A stretch of DNA of 64,000 nucleotides from Physcomitrium patens (taxonomy: Eukaryota > Streptophyta > Bryopsida > Funariales > Funariaceae). Position 1 is the stretch's first letter. Each line of letters starts with the position of its first letter. Below the pieces are notes generated by a model. It had not been told where the DNA came from and made no database searches. It saw only the letters and a program-made list of their open reading frames with translations. The DNA is taken from assembly GCF_000002425.4 (NCBI RefSeq), contig NC_037257.1:17010700-17074699 (forward strand), written 5' to 3'. Position numbers and translations under genes: made by a program. This document shows positions 11,931 to 24,077 of the stretch, one piece after another.

Positions 11931-13947
11931 TCTTTAAGTAATAAAATTAATATTAATCAATTGATTCAATCTTTTTTAAGCAAGTTCAATTGAATATATT
12001 CTGTAATCTTCTTATTTAGGATATTTTAAATAATTCTTTCAAGTCTCATGATACTTCTAAGTTCAAGTCCAAAAATAATCTATTTTATTTTGATAGAAGA
12101 TTATATATTTTAAAAGATAAAGTATAATTACATATTCTTTAAGTTTGTCATGACTCTTTAGTAATCAGATATTTTAGAAACAATAAGACTTTGGAGCTAA
12201 TATCTAGAGATTTTTAGTGGCCTCATTTATAAAAGGCAGTCAAAGTCTTTGTATAATTATATAATATATGTTGAAGATGGAAAACTCCTCATCATTGACC
12301 TTATGGGCTCCTTCAACCATTACATATTCTAGAACAACCATGGTCTTTTGTTCCTATAGACTTTATTATAGATCTTTTAGTCTCAAATTTTTATGATTCT
12401 CTATTTATGATAATAGATCATTTTATCAAGATAGCACATTTTGTATCATGTATAAAATCTATTACAAATAAAGAAATAACCAAGATTTTTATTGATAATA
12501 TCTATCGCTATCATGGATTATCTAAAAATATTATATTAAATAAGAAGACTCAATTTGTAGCAAGATTTTGAAGAATATTTTTAAAATTTTAAAGATGGAC
12601 ATAAAACTATTTTGAATTTTTTATCCTTAAATCAATGGACAAATAAAGTACATAAACCAAGTTTTGGAATAATATTTAAGGAATACCATCAACTACCAAT
12701 AAGATGATTGAACTCTTTTATCATTGATAAAGTTTACTTATAATAACATGGTACATTTTTCTATACAATAAATATTTTTTTTATTAATTATGGTTATCAT
12801 CCATGACTTGATGCTTTTGACTTTTCAAAAGTTAAGAATCCTATAGAAAAAAAAATTGGTGAATTATTTATTTGAGCTAAATACAATAATGAAGGTACAA
12901 TTTAAAGAAGCTCAAGAATGACAAAAGACCAATATAGATGCCTATTGCATGAATCAACCTCAATTCTATGTTGGCGATAAGATATGATTACTTTGTCAAA
13001 ATATCAAGACTAGCCACCTTTGTGATAAATTAGATTATTATAAATAACAACTATTTTTTATTTATAAATAAATCAATTAATTAATTATTGATTACATCTA
13101 CCAAAATCTATGAAGATCCATTCCATATTCCACTGTCTCTTTTTGAATCATATAAGACAATGAATATCTTAAAAAGAAGATAAATACCACTTCTTCTTAT
13201 AGAAGTGGATAGTAATCAAGAATTTGGATAAAAGAAGTCTTAGATTCAAAGTAGAGGTGAAATAGATTGGAATATCTTATTTATTGGCATAGATATAATA
13301 TTAATGAATGCACATGGGAGCCATCCAAGAATCTTAAAAATATAACAAAAAGAGTTGATGCCTTTCATTAATAACATCTATGAAAATCAAGATAAAAAAT
13401 AAAAAATCTTTATTATAAAAGAAATATTATTCTTAAAAGATTGCATCTTTATTTGTAATTTTTTATATATTTGTGGCACTAAGGAGATGAAAAATTAATA
13501 GCCAACACATTCAAGATAAGAACTATTTTTTGTTGACTTACTAGACAAGACATTGCAATTATCACAACCTTCAAGACAATATAATATAGACAAAGTCCTT
13601 CAAAAATGATATATTCTTTTTTGAATAAATGACAAGTTATAATGTATTTAATATCAAGACATTAGAAGAGACTTTTGATATTTGGTAAATTTATTGGAAA
13701 TAGAAACGACTCCTAATAGTATTCCAAATGTTTTATTTGAGGAGAGTTATTAAGATCTTAACAATAATAAAATAATAAGGTGGTCTTTCTATTTTAATAT
13801 AAGATACTATAAATAGCTAAGAAGATATATCAATTATCTTAAAAAAATAAAGATCTAAATATGTAACAAACATAATTTACCATATTTTAGATTTTTCAGT
13901 ATAAGATGATTATTCTTTGTGGAACTAGTCTCTAGAAGGTGAATTAA
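11931..13947 (+). mobile_element. Chromovirus C, integrase and chromodomain remnant
   Basis: Old, heavily decayed Ty3/gypsy fossil. The integrase zinc-binding region is near 12,110-12,260 (KTLELISRDF still readable) and the core near 12,340-12,800 (PIDFIIDLLVSNFYDS, FIDNIYRYHGLSK). A chromodomain remnant is at about 13,200-13,375, and a post-chromodomain stretch at 13,480-13,870 matches 58,795-59,170 in element G nearly throughout. CpG is almost absent. Many breaks. Its 3' LTR begins at 13,948. The sequence upstream of integrase is not in view; copia 1 abuts it. Confidence 0.8.
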
Positions 13948-14104
13948 TGTCATGGATATACATATTTATTTAAATAAGAAGTATTAGATAAAAAATAAAG
14001 ATAGGTAGATTTGATATTATCTTATGCCAAAGCTTCTTAGAAGCTTTATAGATGTGTATTAAACTTTATACATATTTGTAGTTGAATGATAAGTTTAAAT
14101 TATT

Positions 14105-14405
14105 TGAAAAATATAATAAATAAGACATAAATAAGTAGAAATCAAAATAGTTACATATAAGAGAAGTGTAGAATGAGATGTATCTTTTTTTCAACACTTT
14201 TTAGTTATAACAGGAATTTACATCTATTGTAGTTGAATTTCATCTATGATTATCTTCATCCATCCAACTTAACTATAGATTCTTCTTAATCCAGCCACCA
14301 CATAAAATTCTAGTTGCTACATTAATAAGTTATTTTTATTCTTTTATTATCTTTTGATCATTAGTAACTTACCTAAGATAATCATATCTTATTTTTATTT
14401 TAACA
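14105..14405 (-). repeat. 3' LTR of copia 2
   Basis: 301 bp. On the minus strand it starts TGTTAAAATAAAAATAAG at 14,405, next to the purine tract gcaaagtgggag, and ends TTTTTCA at 14,105. The same start recurs at 19,955, marking the other end of the element. Confidence 0.75.
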
Positions 14406-15735
14406 CTCCCACTTTGCTATTAATCAAAGGCTTTTAAATCTAATATCTTTGTCAACTTTTAATGCCTATTTTTTACTAATATTTTTGTTAGCAAATTAGC
14501 AAGCATAGCTTTTGTTGCATAATACTTTATGTCAATTATTTCTATTTTAATCTTCTTTCTTATAAAGTAATATTGAATATCAATGTGCTTGGTTCTTCAA
14601 TGATATTTTGGATTCTTTACAAAAGTAAGACATCTTTGATTATGAGTCTTTATTAAAATTGCTTCTAATTCCATAAGTCTAATATCTTTTAAATTTTATC
14701 TTAGCCAAATTTTCTCCATTCCACCTTGACTAATTGCCATGTATTTTACTTTCATTGTGGACCTTGTAATTGTTGGTTGTATCTTATAATTCCATGAAAT
14801 TGATTCCACTCCAATAAAAAAAAATACATATCATATTATTGAACTTCTATCATTTATATCTTCAATCTAATCTGCATTAAAATAACCATGTAATACAATA
14901 TTATTTCTTCTAAGATACAATTTGAAGTTCAAAGTACCTTTCAAATACCTCATAATCTTCTTGATGGTTGCCTTATAAATTGATCCAACTTTTGATATGT
15001 GTTGACTCAGAACAATCATTGCATATGCAAGATCCATCATTGTACTAATTATTGCATATATAAGTGAGTTTATTATTACCTCATATAAAATATCTTTTAT
15101 TTTATCTTTAATTTTAGCCAATCCTTCATCTATGAATTTCATCAACTTGAAATTGGCTTCTAAAGGTGTTCCAATGGACTTGCATTCTTTCATATTGAAT
15201 TATTTCAACAACTCTTTAATATACTTTTTTTGGCTCATTGTAATACTTTTATTACCATAATCTCTGACAAACTCCACTCCTAAATAATAATAGAGCTCTA
15301 TCAAATCACTCATTTTATACTCTTTTTTTAATTTTATCTTTAATTAATCAATTTTTTTATAATATTACTTAATATGTTTAAATTATCAATATAAAACATG
15401 ATAATCAATATGAATTCATTTGATTGCATCACATACAAAGAATAATCAACTTCACTCTTTATAAATCTTTCATTCATAAAAAATATGTCAATACGTTGGT
15501 ATCATGCCTTTGGTGATTGTTTTATTCCATAAAATGATTTTTTCAACTTATAAACAAGTTTTTGTTTGCTTTCTTTAATAAATCCTTAAGTTTGATCTAT
15601 ATAGATATTTTCTTTCAACTTTTCATTCAAAAAAGCCATCTTCATATCCATTTGGTGCATCTCAAAGTCCATTGCTATCTTAATTGCCATAATAGTTCTA
15701 ATAGTATTAAATTTTCCCACAAAAAATTTAAAGTC

Positions 15736-18700
15736 ACATTGAGTATTGTGTTGAGGCTACCACAAGCTACTCTTAAAAAATCAACCAAGAGATAAAAAGA
15801 TATTACAATAATTGAATCTAGCAAAGAAATTATAACATGGGAGATATAACAGAGCAATCCTACATAGAGGCTCAAACACAATACCTCTTAGGTCAAATAA
15901 CTACTTTGCAAGAGCAAATAGAAGCATGGATGACAAGAGAGTTGACATTTGGTAGGCTGAAATTGAATAAGCCTAGTACATACTTTGAGAATTAAGACAA
16001 GAAGATGTATGTTAATGGCTCTTCAATATGCGATAATACCTCTAATTATCTATGACAAATACTATTAAAAGAATTATATATGCAGCCAATTATTTGAAAG
16101 ATGCGGCAATCATTTGGTGGCGGTATTGAATTCAAAGCTATAGAACTCAAGGTGGATTTTTTCATTGAGAGGAGTTTGAGACCAAGTTTAGGTATCAATT
16201 TCAGCCCATCAATGTGGCAAAGATAACATGTAATGAGTTGGCAAATTAAACAAAACTAAAAAAAATAAAATTATATCTCCAAATTGGCAATGTTTCATAG
16301 GCGGAGATGATGGATTGATTCTTATGAGGTTTGAAACATGTAATCCCACAAGAGATGGATCTAAGGGATCTACAAACATTCAAAGAGGCAATTTGGATTG
16401 TAGAGAGGATCGATACTATAGATTTCAAAAATTATAGACTAAGACCTATAGCTTGAAGTCCTATGCAGCTATCTAATATTATGGCACAACAACCAATGCC
16501 AATACAGATTGATGTCCTATAAGCATCATTGACACCACAAAGACAACAAATATTGGTACAAAAGAAATTATATTTTTATTATTGGGAGCCAAGCCATCAG
16601 ATTGGAGGTTATCCAAAATATCAAAATTCAAGCACTAACAAGATAATACGGATTTATAATCTTAAAACTCATCAAATTAATAATGAAAAAAAATAAAAAA
16701 ATAAAAAAAATAAAAAATAAAGCTCTCTACTAAAGATGCCAAAGACTAGTACCGAGAATAGGTATAGTCTCTCAGAGACAAATAACTTAGTCTTAAATAA
16801 CTATAAAAAGAATCAATTGATACATCTCTACTTCTATGCGTAGATGATCTTCTTGATCAACTTTGAGGTACTACCATCTTTAGTAAATTAGATCTTCAAA
16901 GCAACTATTGACAAATTCCAATTACAAGGGAGGATTTAGGAAAGATGACATTTTGTACAGAATATTGACATTTTGAATAGCTGATTTTATCTTTTGGACT
17001 GATTAATGCTTCAACTTTTTTTATGGATCACATGAATAGATTGTTTTGGAACCTTTTGGATAAGTATGTAGTTGTTTTTATTAATGATATTATTGTATAC
17101 AGTAAAATCCTGGAAGAGCATGAGCAACACCTACAAGAAGTATTAAGCCAACTATAAGATAGTCACTTCTATTGCAAGCAATCAAAATGTGAACTTTGGA
17201 AGTTAAAATGTTACCTTTTTGGGACATGTGGTATCCTCTAAAAACATACGTATGGAGCAAGATAAGATAAAAGTAGTAGAAGATTGACCAACCCCTATGG
17301 ATGCTTTTGAAGTCCACTCATTTTTAGGCCTTGCTAAATATTATTGCTATTTTATTTGGCAATTTGCTGACATTGTTGCCTCATTGATAAACCTATTGGA
17401 GAAAGATGCCTCGTTTGAATGAAAATTGGAGCAACAAAGTACCTTTAATAAGTTAAAAGACGCACACATTATTGTTCTAATATTGCAACCATATGATCCT
17501 AACCTTCTTTGTATGCTTGAAATTAATGCTTTTAACTTTGCTATTGGAGCGGTCTTTCAATAAGACTTTGGTAGAAGCCTTCAACTTGTGACATATGAAT
17601 CATGCAAGCTCAAAAGGACAGAGCTCAATTACTTTGTATGTAATTGAGAGCAATTAGTGATTGTATAGGATACAAAAATATGGTGACACTATCTATTGGA
17701 GAAGCCAATGGTTGTTTAGGTTGACCATCGATCATTGCTTTACAATTTATATTTGGAAAATATGAAATCACGACATCATCATTAACAAGAACAGGTGCAG
17801 TTTTTTGTTATCCAGCTTGAGTACAAGCAAAGGTGATAACATACTGTGCTAGATAGCTTATTGCAGAGACCAAACTTGAAGGACAAATTGAGAGATAGGA
17901 TAAAAGTTGCTACCATTAGTATTGGCATTTTAAATCAAATTAATGAGGCAGAATGGAAGGAAGCTATACATCAGGATGCTTATTTCAAGATGGTTAGCAA
18001 TCGATTGAACATGGATAATATACAATATTAAAATTACAGTCTTAATAATGGCTTGCTTTATTTCAAGAAGCAAATTTATGTACGTGACATAACATTCCAA
18101 TATTTAGACATTTGTGGCAAGAGAAGATTCTAAAATGGATCTGAAGGATATGGTCTTGATATTCAAGCCTTCGTATCTTCCTACAAGTCATGTCAATATA
18201 ATAAATTATGTAGTGCAACATTTTTTGGACTATTGCAACCAATTTTACTACCTACGGCACATTGGAAGCAAGTGACTATGGATCTCATTATGAATTTGCC
18301 ATAGATGACTCATAATCATATTGCGATTGTTGCCTTTTTGGATTGACTCTTAAAGCAACTTCACTTGGTACACTTGGATATTGATGCCCTAACAATGGCA
18401 TAAATCTTCTTTGATATCATCTTTTGTCATTATAGATTATCTTGTGTCATCGTTTAAGATCGAGATCCATGCTTCACGAGAAGTTTTTGACAAGTCTTGT
18501 TCAAGCTACTAGAAACACGACTTGTCATATCTACAATCTTCTATTCCTAAATAGATAAGCAAACAAAGCATGCAAATTAGACCTTTGAAGATATGATGTA
18601 AGCATTTGTGATGATTCATCATAATGATTGAGATGAATACTTAACACCTTTGAAATTTGCTTATAATAATAGTATTTGAGTAAGTACCAATCATTCACCA

Positions 18701-19865
18701 TTTTTCCTTGATATTGATTAGCATTCCATTATGCCAACAATTCTCTATTTTCTTATCAACGCCAACAATCTAACAATAGAGAAATTTATACAATAACTTA
18801 AAACAGCCTTATAAGAGACATGGCACCATCTCTTTAGAATACAAAATCAATAGAAGTAATATACGGATAACCATCAGCAATACAAGATCTTCTAAGAGGG
18901 TGATCAAATATTACTCTCCAATGCCAACTTGCCAATTGCTACATCAACCTAAATCTATAAATTAACACCTCAATGGCGTGGACCTTTCTGTATTTCTGTA
19001 GTGATTTTTAATGTCGCATATCATCTCAAGCTTTCGCCACATATTTGGATCCATCTAGTCTTCCATATTTTATAATTCAAGGAATTTCATATTAATCCAA
19101 AGCACTTTTTGAATCGACACCAACCACCACCACTACTAGTTATAGTTGATGACCAACAAGAATATGAAGTGGATAGCATTTTGAAGCATCACTACCTTTG
19201 CCATGGCAATGGATGTCCATAACTTTAGTACAAAGTTCTTTGGAATGGTTATCTCATTCATGATCCAATGTGGAAACTTACACAAAATCTCATCCATTTC
19301 CAAGATACAATTTGGAAATACCATCAAGAGTGAAACAAGGACGTTTCATATTAATGAAGAAGGATTAACTATAATAAGATATAGATAAGATATTTGTATG
19401 GGAATAGATAGTTAGAACCATGGAAGTTTTTAGAATTGAGATTAGGTTAGTGGACCACGTAGGATCTACCATAGAACATTCTAGAAAGAATTTAGGGCAA
19501 TTATTTAGATGGGGCCTACCATAGAACCTTTTAGAAGGAATTTAAGGAATTATCTAATTGGAATCCATTACCTAAGAATATTTTAGAAAGTTCACAATGT
19601 TAGAACAAAGCATATATAAGATTGGTGAGGACCTTTTAGGGCATCTAATTAAGTATGGCTTTGAATCTTTTTTCTTAATACAATTAAATTTTGTATCTTT
19701 CTATTTTGTTCTGTTTTGTCTTAATTTTGGTTGCTCAATTTTTTCTTTTGTGCTCTATTTTATTTAATTTTGTTTTGGTCTAGTTTGTCCTACTTTATAA
19801 TGAGATTTTATGTTGCTATAGATTAGAAGGGTCTTAGATACTTGAGATAGACCGGTCTTATTTCA
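15736..19865 (+). mobile_element. Ty3/gypsy element D (gag to chromodomain) with 3' LTR
   Basis: Fossil gypsy element with most parts traceable. Gag starts near 15,836 and runs to about 16,470; a CCHC-like knuckle remnant is near 16,565-16,620; reverse transcriptase covers about 16,830-17,330 (INASTFFMDHMNRL, VVFINDIIVYSK, FLGLAKYY); RNase H about 17,400-17,790; integrase about 18,100-18,730; a chromodomain-like end about 19,150-19,320 (QEYEVDSILKH). The open stretch at 17,846-18,031 is part of the linker before integrase. The 3' LTR is at 19,395-19,865. Very CpG-poor, with many breaks. It lies inside copia 2. Confidence 0.82.
19395..19865 (+). repeat. 3' LTR of element D
   Basis: Starts TGTATGGGAATAG and ends TTATTTCA, about 471 bp. 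U3 has repeated tagaac-tttagaa phrases like the LTR of chromovirus B, and a TATA-like catatataag lies near 19,610. The right edge is set by the start of copia LTR sequence. The left edge is less certain because the purine tract is decayed. Confidence 0.6.
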
Positions 19866-20338
19866 GCCACATTACTAAGTTACTTTCATTCTTTTACTAT
19901 CTTTTGATTATTAGTAGCTTATTTAAGGTAATTATATCTTATTCTTATTTTAACAAGAAATTTGGCCAAAAAATTACTTAGATGTTGCATATGTTGGTAG
20001 TTCTTGATACATGCTAATGATGTGGTGCACATATAGAAAACTTACCTTAGAAGTTAAGGCACATATCTTGTAAATTGGATATGTATTGAAAGTCTTTGAG
20101 AACATTATCACATAACTCATAGTTAGATAGTATATATGGAGACAAGAATGAAGCCTTTTTGGCTCTTGTCAACACCTTTTTAAACTTTATTCTTATTTTA
20201 AGACTTTTTAAACTCCTTATCTTAAGCAACAACCATTATAATTTAATATTATATTATTTTTGAATATTTTTTTGATCTATTTGAAAGACATAAGATTATG
20301 TTGATCTTTTTAGTCTTTTGAGATTTACATCCTTGATA

Positions 20339-20792
20339 GTAGATTGTAAAGCAAGAGCAGCAACAATAATAGCAAATGCGTGTCAGCATATCACCTTAAG
20401 CACATGTGTCATTTGCTTTAAGTCAGAAGTTTTGTTGTATCAGTGTAGTACAAATGATTTTATACAAATATTCTTTTTGTTGCTCTAACTTTTTTTAAAG
20501 TCTTTTTTTTAGCAACCTTTCTTCTCACTATTCCTCTTAACTTTTTCTAAAGTTTTTGTTGCTTTAAATTTTTGCTTCTTTGAAATATCACATAGTATAT
20601 TAAATATATATATTTTTTTAAGAAGATAAAAAATACCATTAAATTTCTAAATTATTAAAAAAATAAAGCCTATTTTTACATCTAATCATGTATAGCATAA
20701 AATATACATTAGTAGTCACATTATGTAAGGACTTTACTATAACTATATAAAAATGTAACTACATATAATTTCAATGGGATTTTTTGATATTA
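20339..20792. other. AT-rich flank, no gene seen
   Basis: Sequence between the LTR of chromovirus C and the solo LTR at 20,793. I see no coding motif. It contains the direct target repeat TATTA of the following solo LTR at its right edge. Confidence 0.5.
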
Positions 20793-22417
20793 TGTTGTCA
20801 TATAGTAATATGGCTATTAGTTAAAAGAAGAAGAAAATTGCTTTATTATAGAAGAGCCTAATTAAAAATATATAGTAAAAATATAGATAAATAATAGGTA
20901 GGTAGTAAAATCTTTTAGTATTAGAACTACCTTTTATAAATATAGATTTTATTTACTTTTTAGAGCTATAAATAAGGCAAAAAAAAGTAGATTAAAAAAA
21001 TAAAGAATATAAACATATGTAGGAAGAAATTAAGAATTGATTAAAATAAAAATTATTTAAAATTACCAAATATTGATACTCAAAGAGGACTAGTTGTCAA
21101 CTTGAGTCAAAATGAGATCCTTAGGGACAAAACCATGCACTTATAGCAACTTTGGAGATCTTTTGCAAATCAAAGAGTAAGATTTGAGAGAAAACTTTAT
21201 AATATTTTTTTGAGCATTGAATTTGGACAATTTGAGTTTGTAATAATTTTGTAAGAGCTTGACAAAGTCAAGGTTGTTTTTTGTAAATTTGATATTGTGA
21301 AATAAAAAATGATTTATATTTAGGAGAATATTATAAGTTTGATAATATATCTATGAGTGAAAATTTGTGGATTTGTGATTATAGTTGTTCTCATTACTTG
21401 CTGTAAATTTAACATGATTAAACAATTCAATTGAAGATTATTGAAATTCAAGAGGATTGAGGTCTCAAAAATGGGATTTTAAGGATCAATAAAGATTTAA
21501 GTTTTAGCAATTTGTTAAATGAATTGAGGTGAAATTTATGTATATAGATAGCAGACTTGATTTCCAACATATATGTGAATTTTAAAAGATATTTAATTGT
21601 GGAATTAAGAGATTTTGGCTTAAGTAGATCAACATTTAGATTAGAAAATGAGGTTAGTCAACACCTAAGTGGATTTTAGGATTTATCTTCTATTTGGTAA
21701 GTTTGATCTTTTTAAAAAAAATAATAATTTTTGCGAGCTTAGTTGCTGAAACGTATGTAAATTTTAAGTTGAAATCAATGGTTTGATTGTTAATTATTAA
21801 GGTTTCAATGTGCAATAGGATTTGTTAAAAATTTGTTTAAGTTTAAAGATTTGTTTAGGATTTGATTAAGATTTTTTAAGATTTGATTAGCATTTGACTA
21901 GAATTTGCTTAAGATTTGATTACGATTTATCTAAGATTTGACTAGGATTTGTATAAGATTTGTCTAAGATTTATTTGAAATTTGTTTAGGATTCTATTAG
22001 GATTTTTTTAAGATTTGACTAAGATCTATTTAGGATTTGTCTAAGATTTGATTAAGATTTGTTTAGTATTTGTGTAAGATTTATTTAGAATTTGATTAGA
22101 ATTTATATAAGATTTGTATAGAATTTGTGTAGGATTTGTTTAAGATTTATTTAGGATTTATTTAGGATTTATCTAAGATTTTTCTTAGATTTGATTAAGA
22201 TTCAATTGGGATTTATTTAGGATTTCTTTGTATTTTTTATCATTTATTTAAAAATTTAATTGGAATTGATTAATATTTTATTATATTTGTTAATCTCTAA
22301 TTACAATTTATATATGATTCTATTAGAGTTGTTAGGACTTGTTATTGTAATTTTCTTTTATCTTCCACAATCAAGTGCTTGACATATTTTTAAGAGAGAC
22401 TTTACATAATATGACAA
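20793..22417 (+). repeat. Solo LTR with minisatellite, flanked by TATTA target duplication
   Basis: It begins TGTTGTCATATAG and ends ATATGACAA, 1,625 bp. The five bases TATTA precede it (20,788-20,792) and follow it (22,418-22,422), the clean 5-bp duplication expected of a gypsy insertion, with no internal region, so it is a solo LTR formed by LTR-LTR recombination. It shares internal blocks with the 9.1-kb and 25.4-kb copies, including the phrase gagatccttagggacaaaac. The minisatellite lies at about 21,836-22,230. Confidence 0.88.
21836..22230 (+). repeat. Minisatellite in solo LTR (ttaggatttg / taagatttg units)
   Basis: Degenerate units such as taggatttg, taagatttg and tagaatttg follow each other at about 10-14-bp spacing. 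This is the same position within the LTR as in the 9.1-kb copy but a different unit mix, so the array has evolved independently in each copy. Confidence 0.8.
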
Positions 22418-22608
22418 TATTATCATTAGAAGAATATTTGCTTTAGAAATAAACATGGTTTATGGATGCAACTAGAAATAGTCAAATAGTATCCTTCATT
22501 CAAATAAATTCTTCTACTTCATATTCTTGATAATATACTCAACTAAGTGCCATAGCTCCATACTTTATTAGATTTAAGTATTTGATGACTCTTTTAAAAG
22601 CTATTCAA

Positions 22609-22610
<2 letters not shown>

Positions 22611-22642
<32 letters not shown>
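22611..22642. repeat. (TA)n microsatellite
   Basis: About 16 uninterrupted TA units. Confidence 0.95.
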
Positions 22643-22644
<2 letters not shown>

Positions 22645-22723
22645 TATATTATTAAATTTTTCTATAACAAATTTTATGAACAAAAAAAATCAATGATTAT
22701 ATTAACACAAGATAACTGATTTT

Positions 22724-23055
22724 TTTCAATCCAAAAATCCACTGTATTTTCATATTAATTCTTTTTAAAGTAAATAAGAGCTTTTTAAAAAGATAAAAAA
22801 GAAAAAAATTAATTTTTAAAATCTTTGAATAAAATACTAAAAATACTATGAGAAAACCACCAAAGAAAACCTTGAAGAAGACCTTGAAGAGGAGCTAGTT
22901 CTTCTTTTATTCTAAAATACACTCCATCTTTATGCTAACCCTTTTCAGAGCAAGTGTGACCTTTTTGAAAAGCTAACAAAGAAAAGAACCACTCTTCAAA
23001 ATTTCCAAATAAAATACTAAAATTACTTTGAAGAAATCCTTAAAGAATTATTGGT
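22724..23055 (+). repeat. Diverged tandem duplication, about 180 bp period
   Basis: The block starting at about 22,724 (aaaatccactgtattttcat... caaagaaaa) recurs from about 22,906 (aaatacactccatctttatg... taaagaa), with matching phrases in the same order. No coding capacity is recognised. The remainder of 22,418-23,480 shows no recognisable gene. Confidence 0.6.
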
Positions 23056-23438
23056 TATATCTAAGGAGAGAGAGCAAAGTCAAGAAAAATGAGAGAGGGG
23101 TCTAAAAGTCAATACAAGCCCATACCACTCTACCTTAGTCTATGTCTCTTTACCTTAATACTTTGTTATTTTATCTTAAGTCCATATTAACCTATCTTAA
23201 TTTATCTTTAGAAATAAACTATCAATATCTATAATTATTTTTTTTTATTATACTTTTTTATTTCTTTATTATAAATCAAATTCTTATGATATTTTATCTT
23301 ATTTTTATATATTATATCACTTCTCAATACAATAACATATAAATACTTGAAGTTAATTTTTTTATATAAGTGGTAAAAGTAGTATTTATTTTTATAAAAG
23401 GTCCTTCATGGTAACTTAATGTAGCTCTTAGTGTATTT

Positions 23439-23441
<3 letters not shown>

Positions 23442-23473
<32 letters not shown>
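23442..23473. repeat. (AT)n microsatellite
   Basis: About 16 AT units just upstream of the Helitron helicase remnant. Confidence 0.95.
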
Positions 23474-23477
<4 letters not shown>

Positions 23478-23520
23478 CAGGCTATATTATCCAATTAGTA
23501 CCTTTTATTGCAATATTTTT

Positions 23521-24045
23521 TTTGGCAAACATAATTGCTCCATAAGATGACTAAATAATATCATACAGAGCCAAATTTTTGAATACTATTATGATTGCAC
23601 ATGTTTTGCTCTATTATTTGGTATTGAAAATCGAGTTTCTAATGATATTGTTTTGCAATTTAGATAAAATAGGTAATTTTTGCAACGAGACACATATAAT
23701 TGTCTAATTGTCTATTGACTTATTATTGCATAAATTAGCATGGATGCTCATGTTGAGAGCTTGGTGGCTATACTTAGAATCACAACCACAATGAATACTA
23801 CACGTTGGATATTTATGCTTATGCATAGGTAGTTCTTCTTTACCTTATCTTTGCAATGACCATAAATAAAATACAAGGATAAACTATGAGCATTATTATT
23901 CTCCATCTATTGAATCTTATATTCACTCATAGGTAGTTATATGTGAGATTATCATGTGCAAGCAATTCAAGGATAGTGTTTACAAGTTGTTTGCTTGAGC
24001 AACAAACAAAAAATAAATGTAATATATGATGAATTATTGAAATGA
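23521..24045 (+). pseudogene. Helitron (PIF1-type) helicase C-terminal remnant
   Basis: Across interrupted frames the strand reads the C-terminal half of the PIF1-like helicase of plant Helitrons. Segments in order: LNTIMIAHVLLYYLVLKI near 23,575, NETHIIV near 23,680, RITTTMNTTRW near 23,776, a FAMTINKIQGQTM-like helicase motif near 23,858 (the first residues are altered by stops), LHLSNLIFTHR near 23,910, QLYVRLSCASN near 23,935, and VYDELLK then a TGA stop at 24,043-24,045. In Helitrons this helicase unwinds DNA for rolling-circle transposition. Several stops and frameshifts make it non-functional. No Rep domain, 5' end or 3' hairpin was found. Family assignment rests on the TINK-QGQT and QLYV-LS motifs. 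Confidence 0.7.
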
Positions 24046-24077
24046 TGTTGGTTGAAATGAAATGACTAATGATAGTT

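Larger units (their letters stand above)
14105..19955 (-). mobile_element. Ty1/copia element 2 (reverse strand), containing gypsy D
   Basis: Fossil copia of the same family as copia 1. On the minus strand, reverse transcriptase is at about 15,240-15,735 and the RT-RNase H connection at 14,867-15,193 (MKECKSIGTPLEANFKLMKF; RYLKGTLNFKLYL). A 3' LTR lies at 14,105-14,405 and the first ~90 bp of a 5' LTR at 19,866-19,955. Everything between 15,736 and 19,865 is the plus-strand gypsy element D. Broken, with many breaks; CpG-poor. It entered the LTR of chromovirus C. Confidence 0.82.
13948..20338 (+). repeat. 3' LTR of chromovirus C, split by a 5.85-kb nested insertion
   Basis: The LTR begins TGTCATGGATATAC at 13,948, stops at 14,104, and resumes at 19,956 to end TTGATA at 20,338. 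The two halves sum to 540 bp, the length of the family copies at 37,711-38,251 (541) and 59,713-60,251 (539). The TATA region (tagatagtatatatggag, near 20,125) matches the copies at 59.9 and 63.98 kb. The span between the halves is copia 2 plus element D. Confidence 0.85.
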
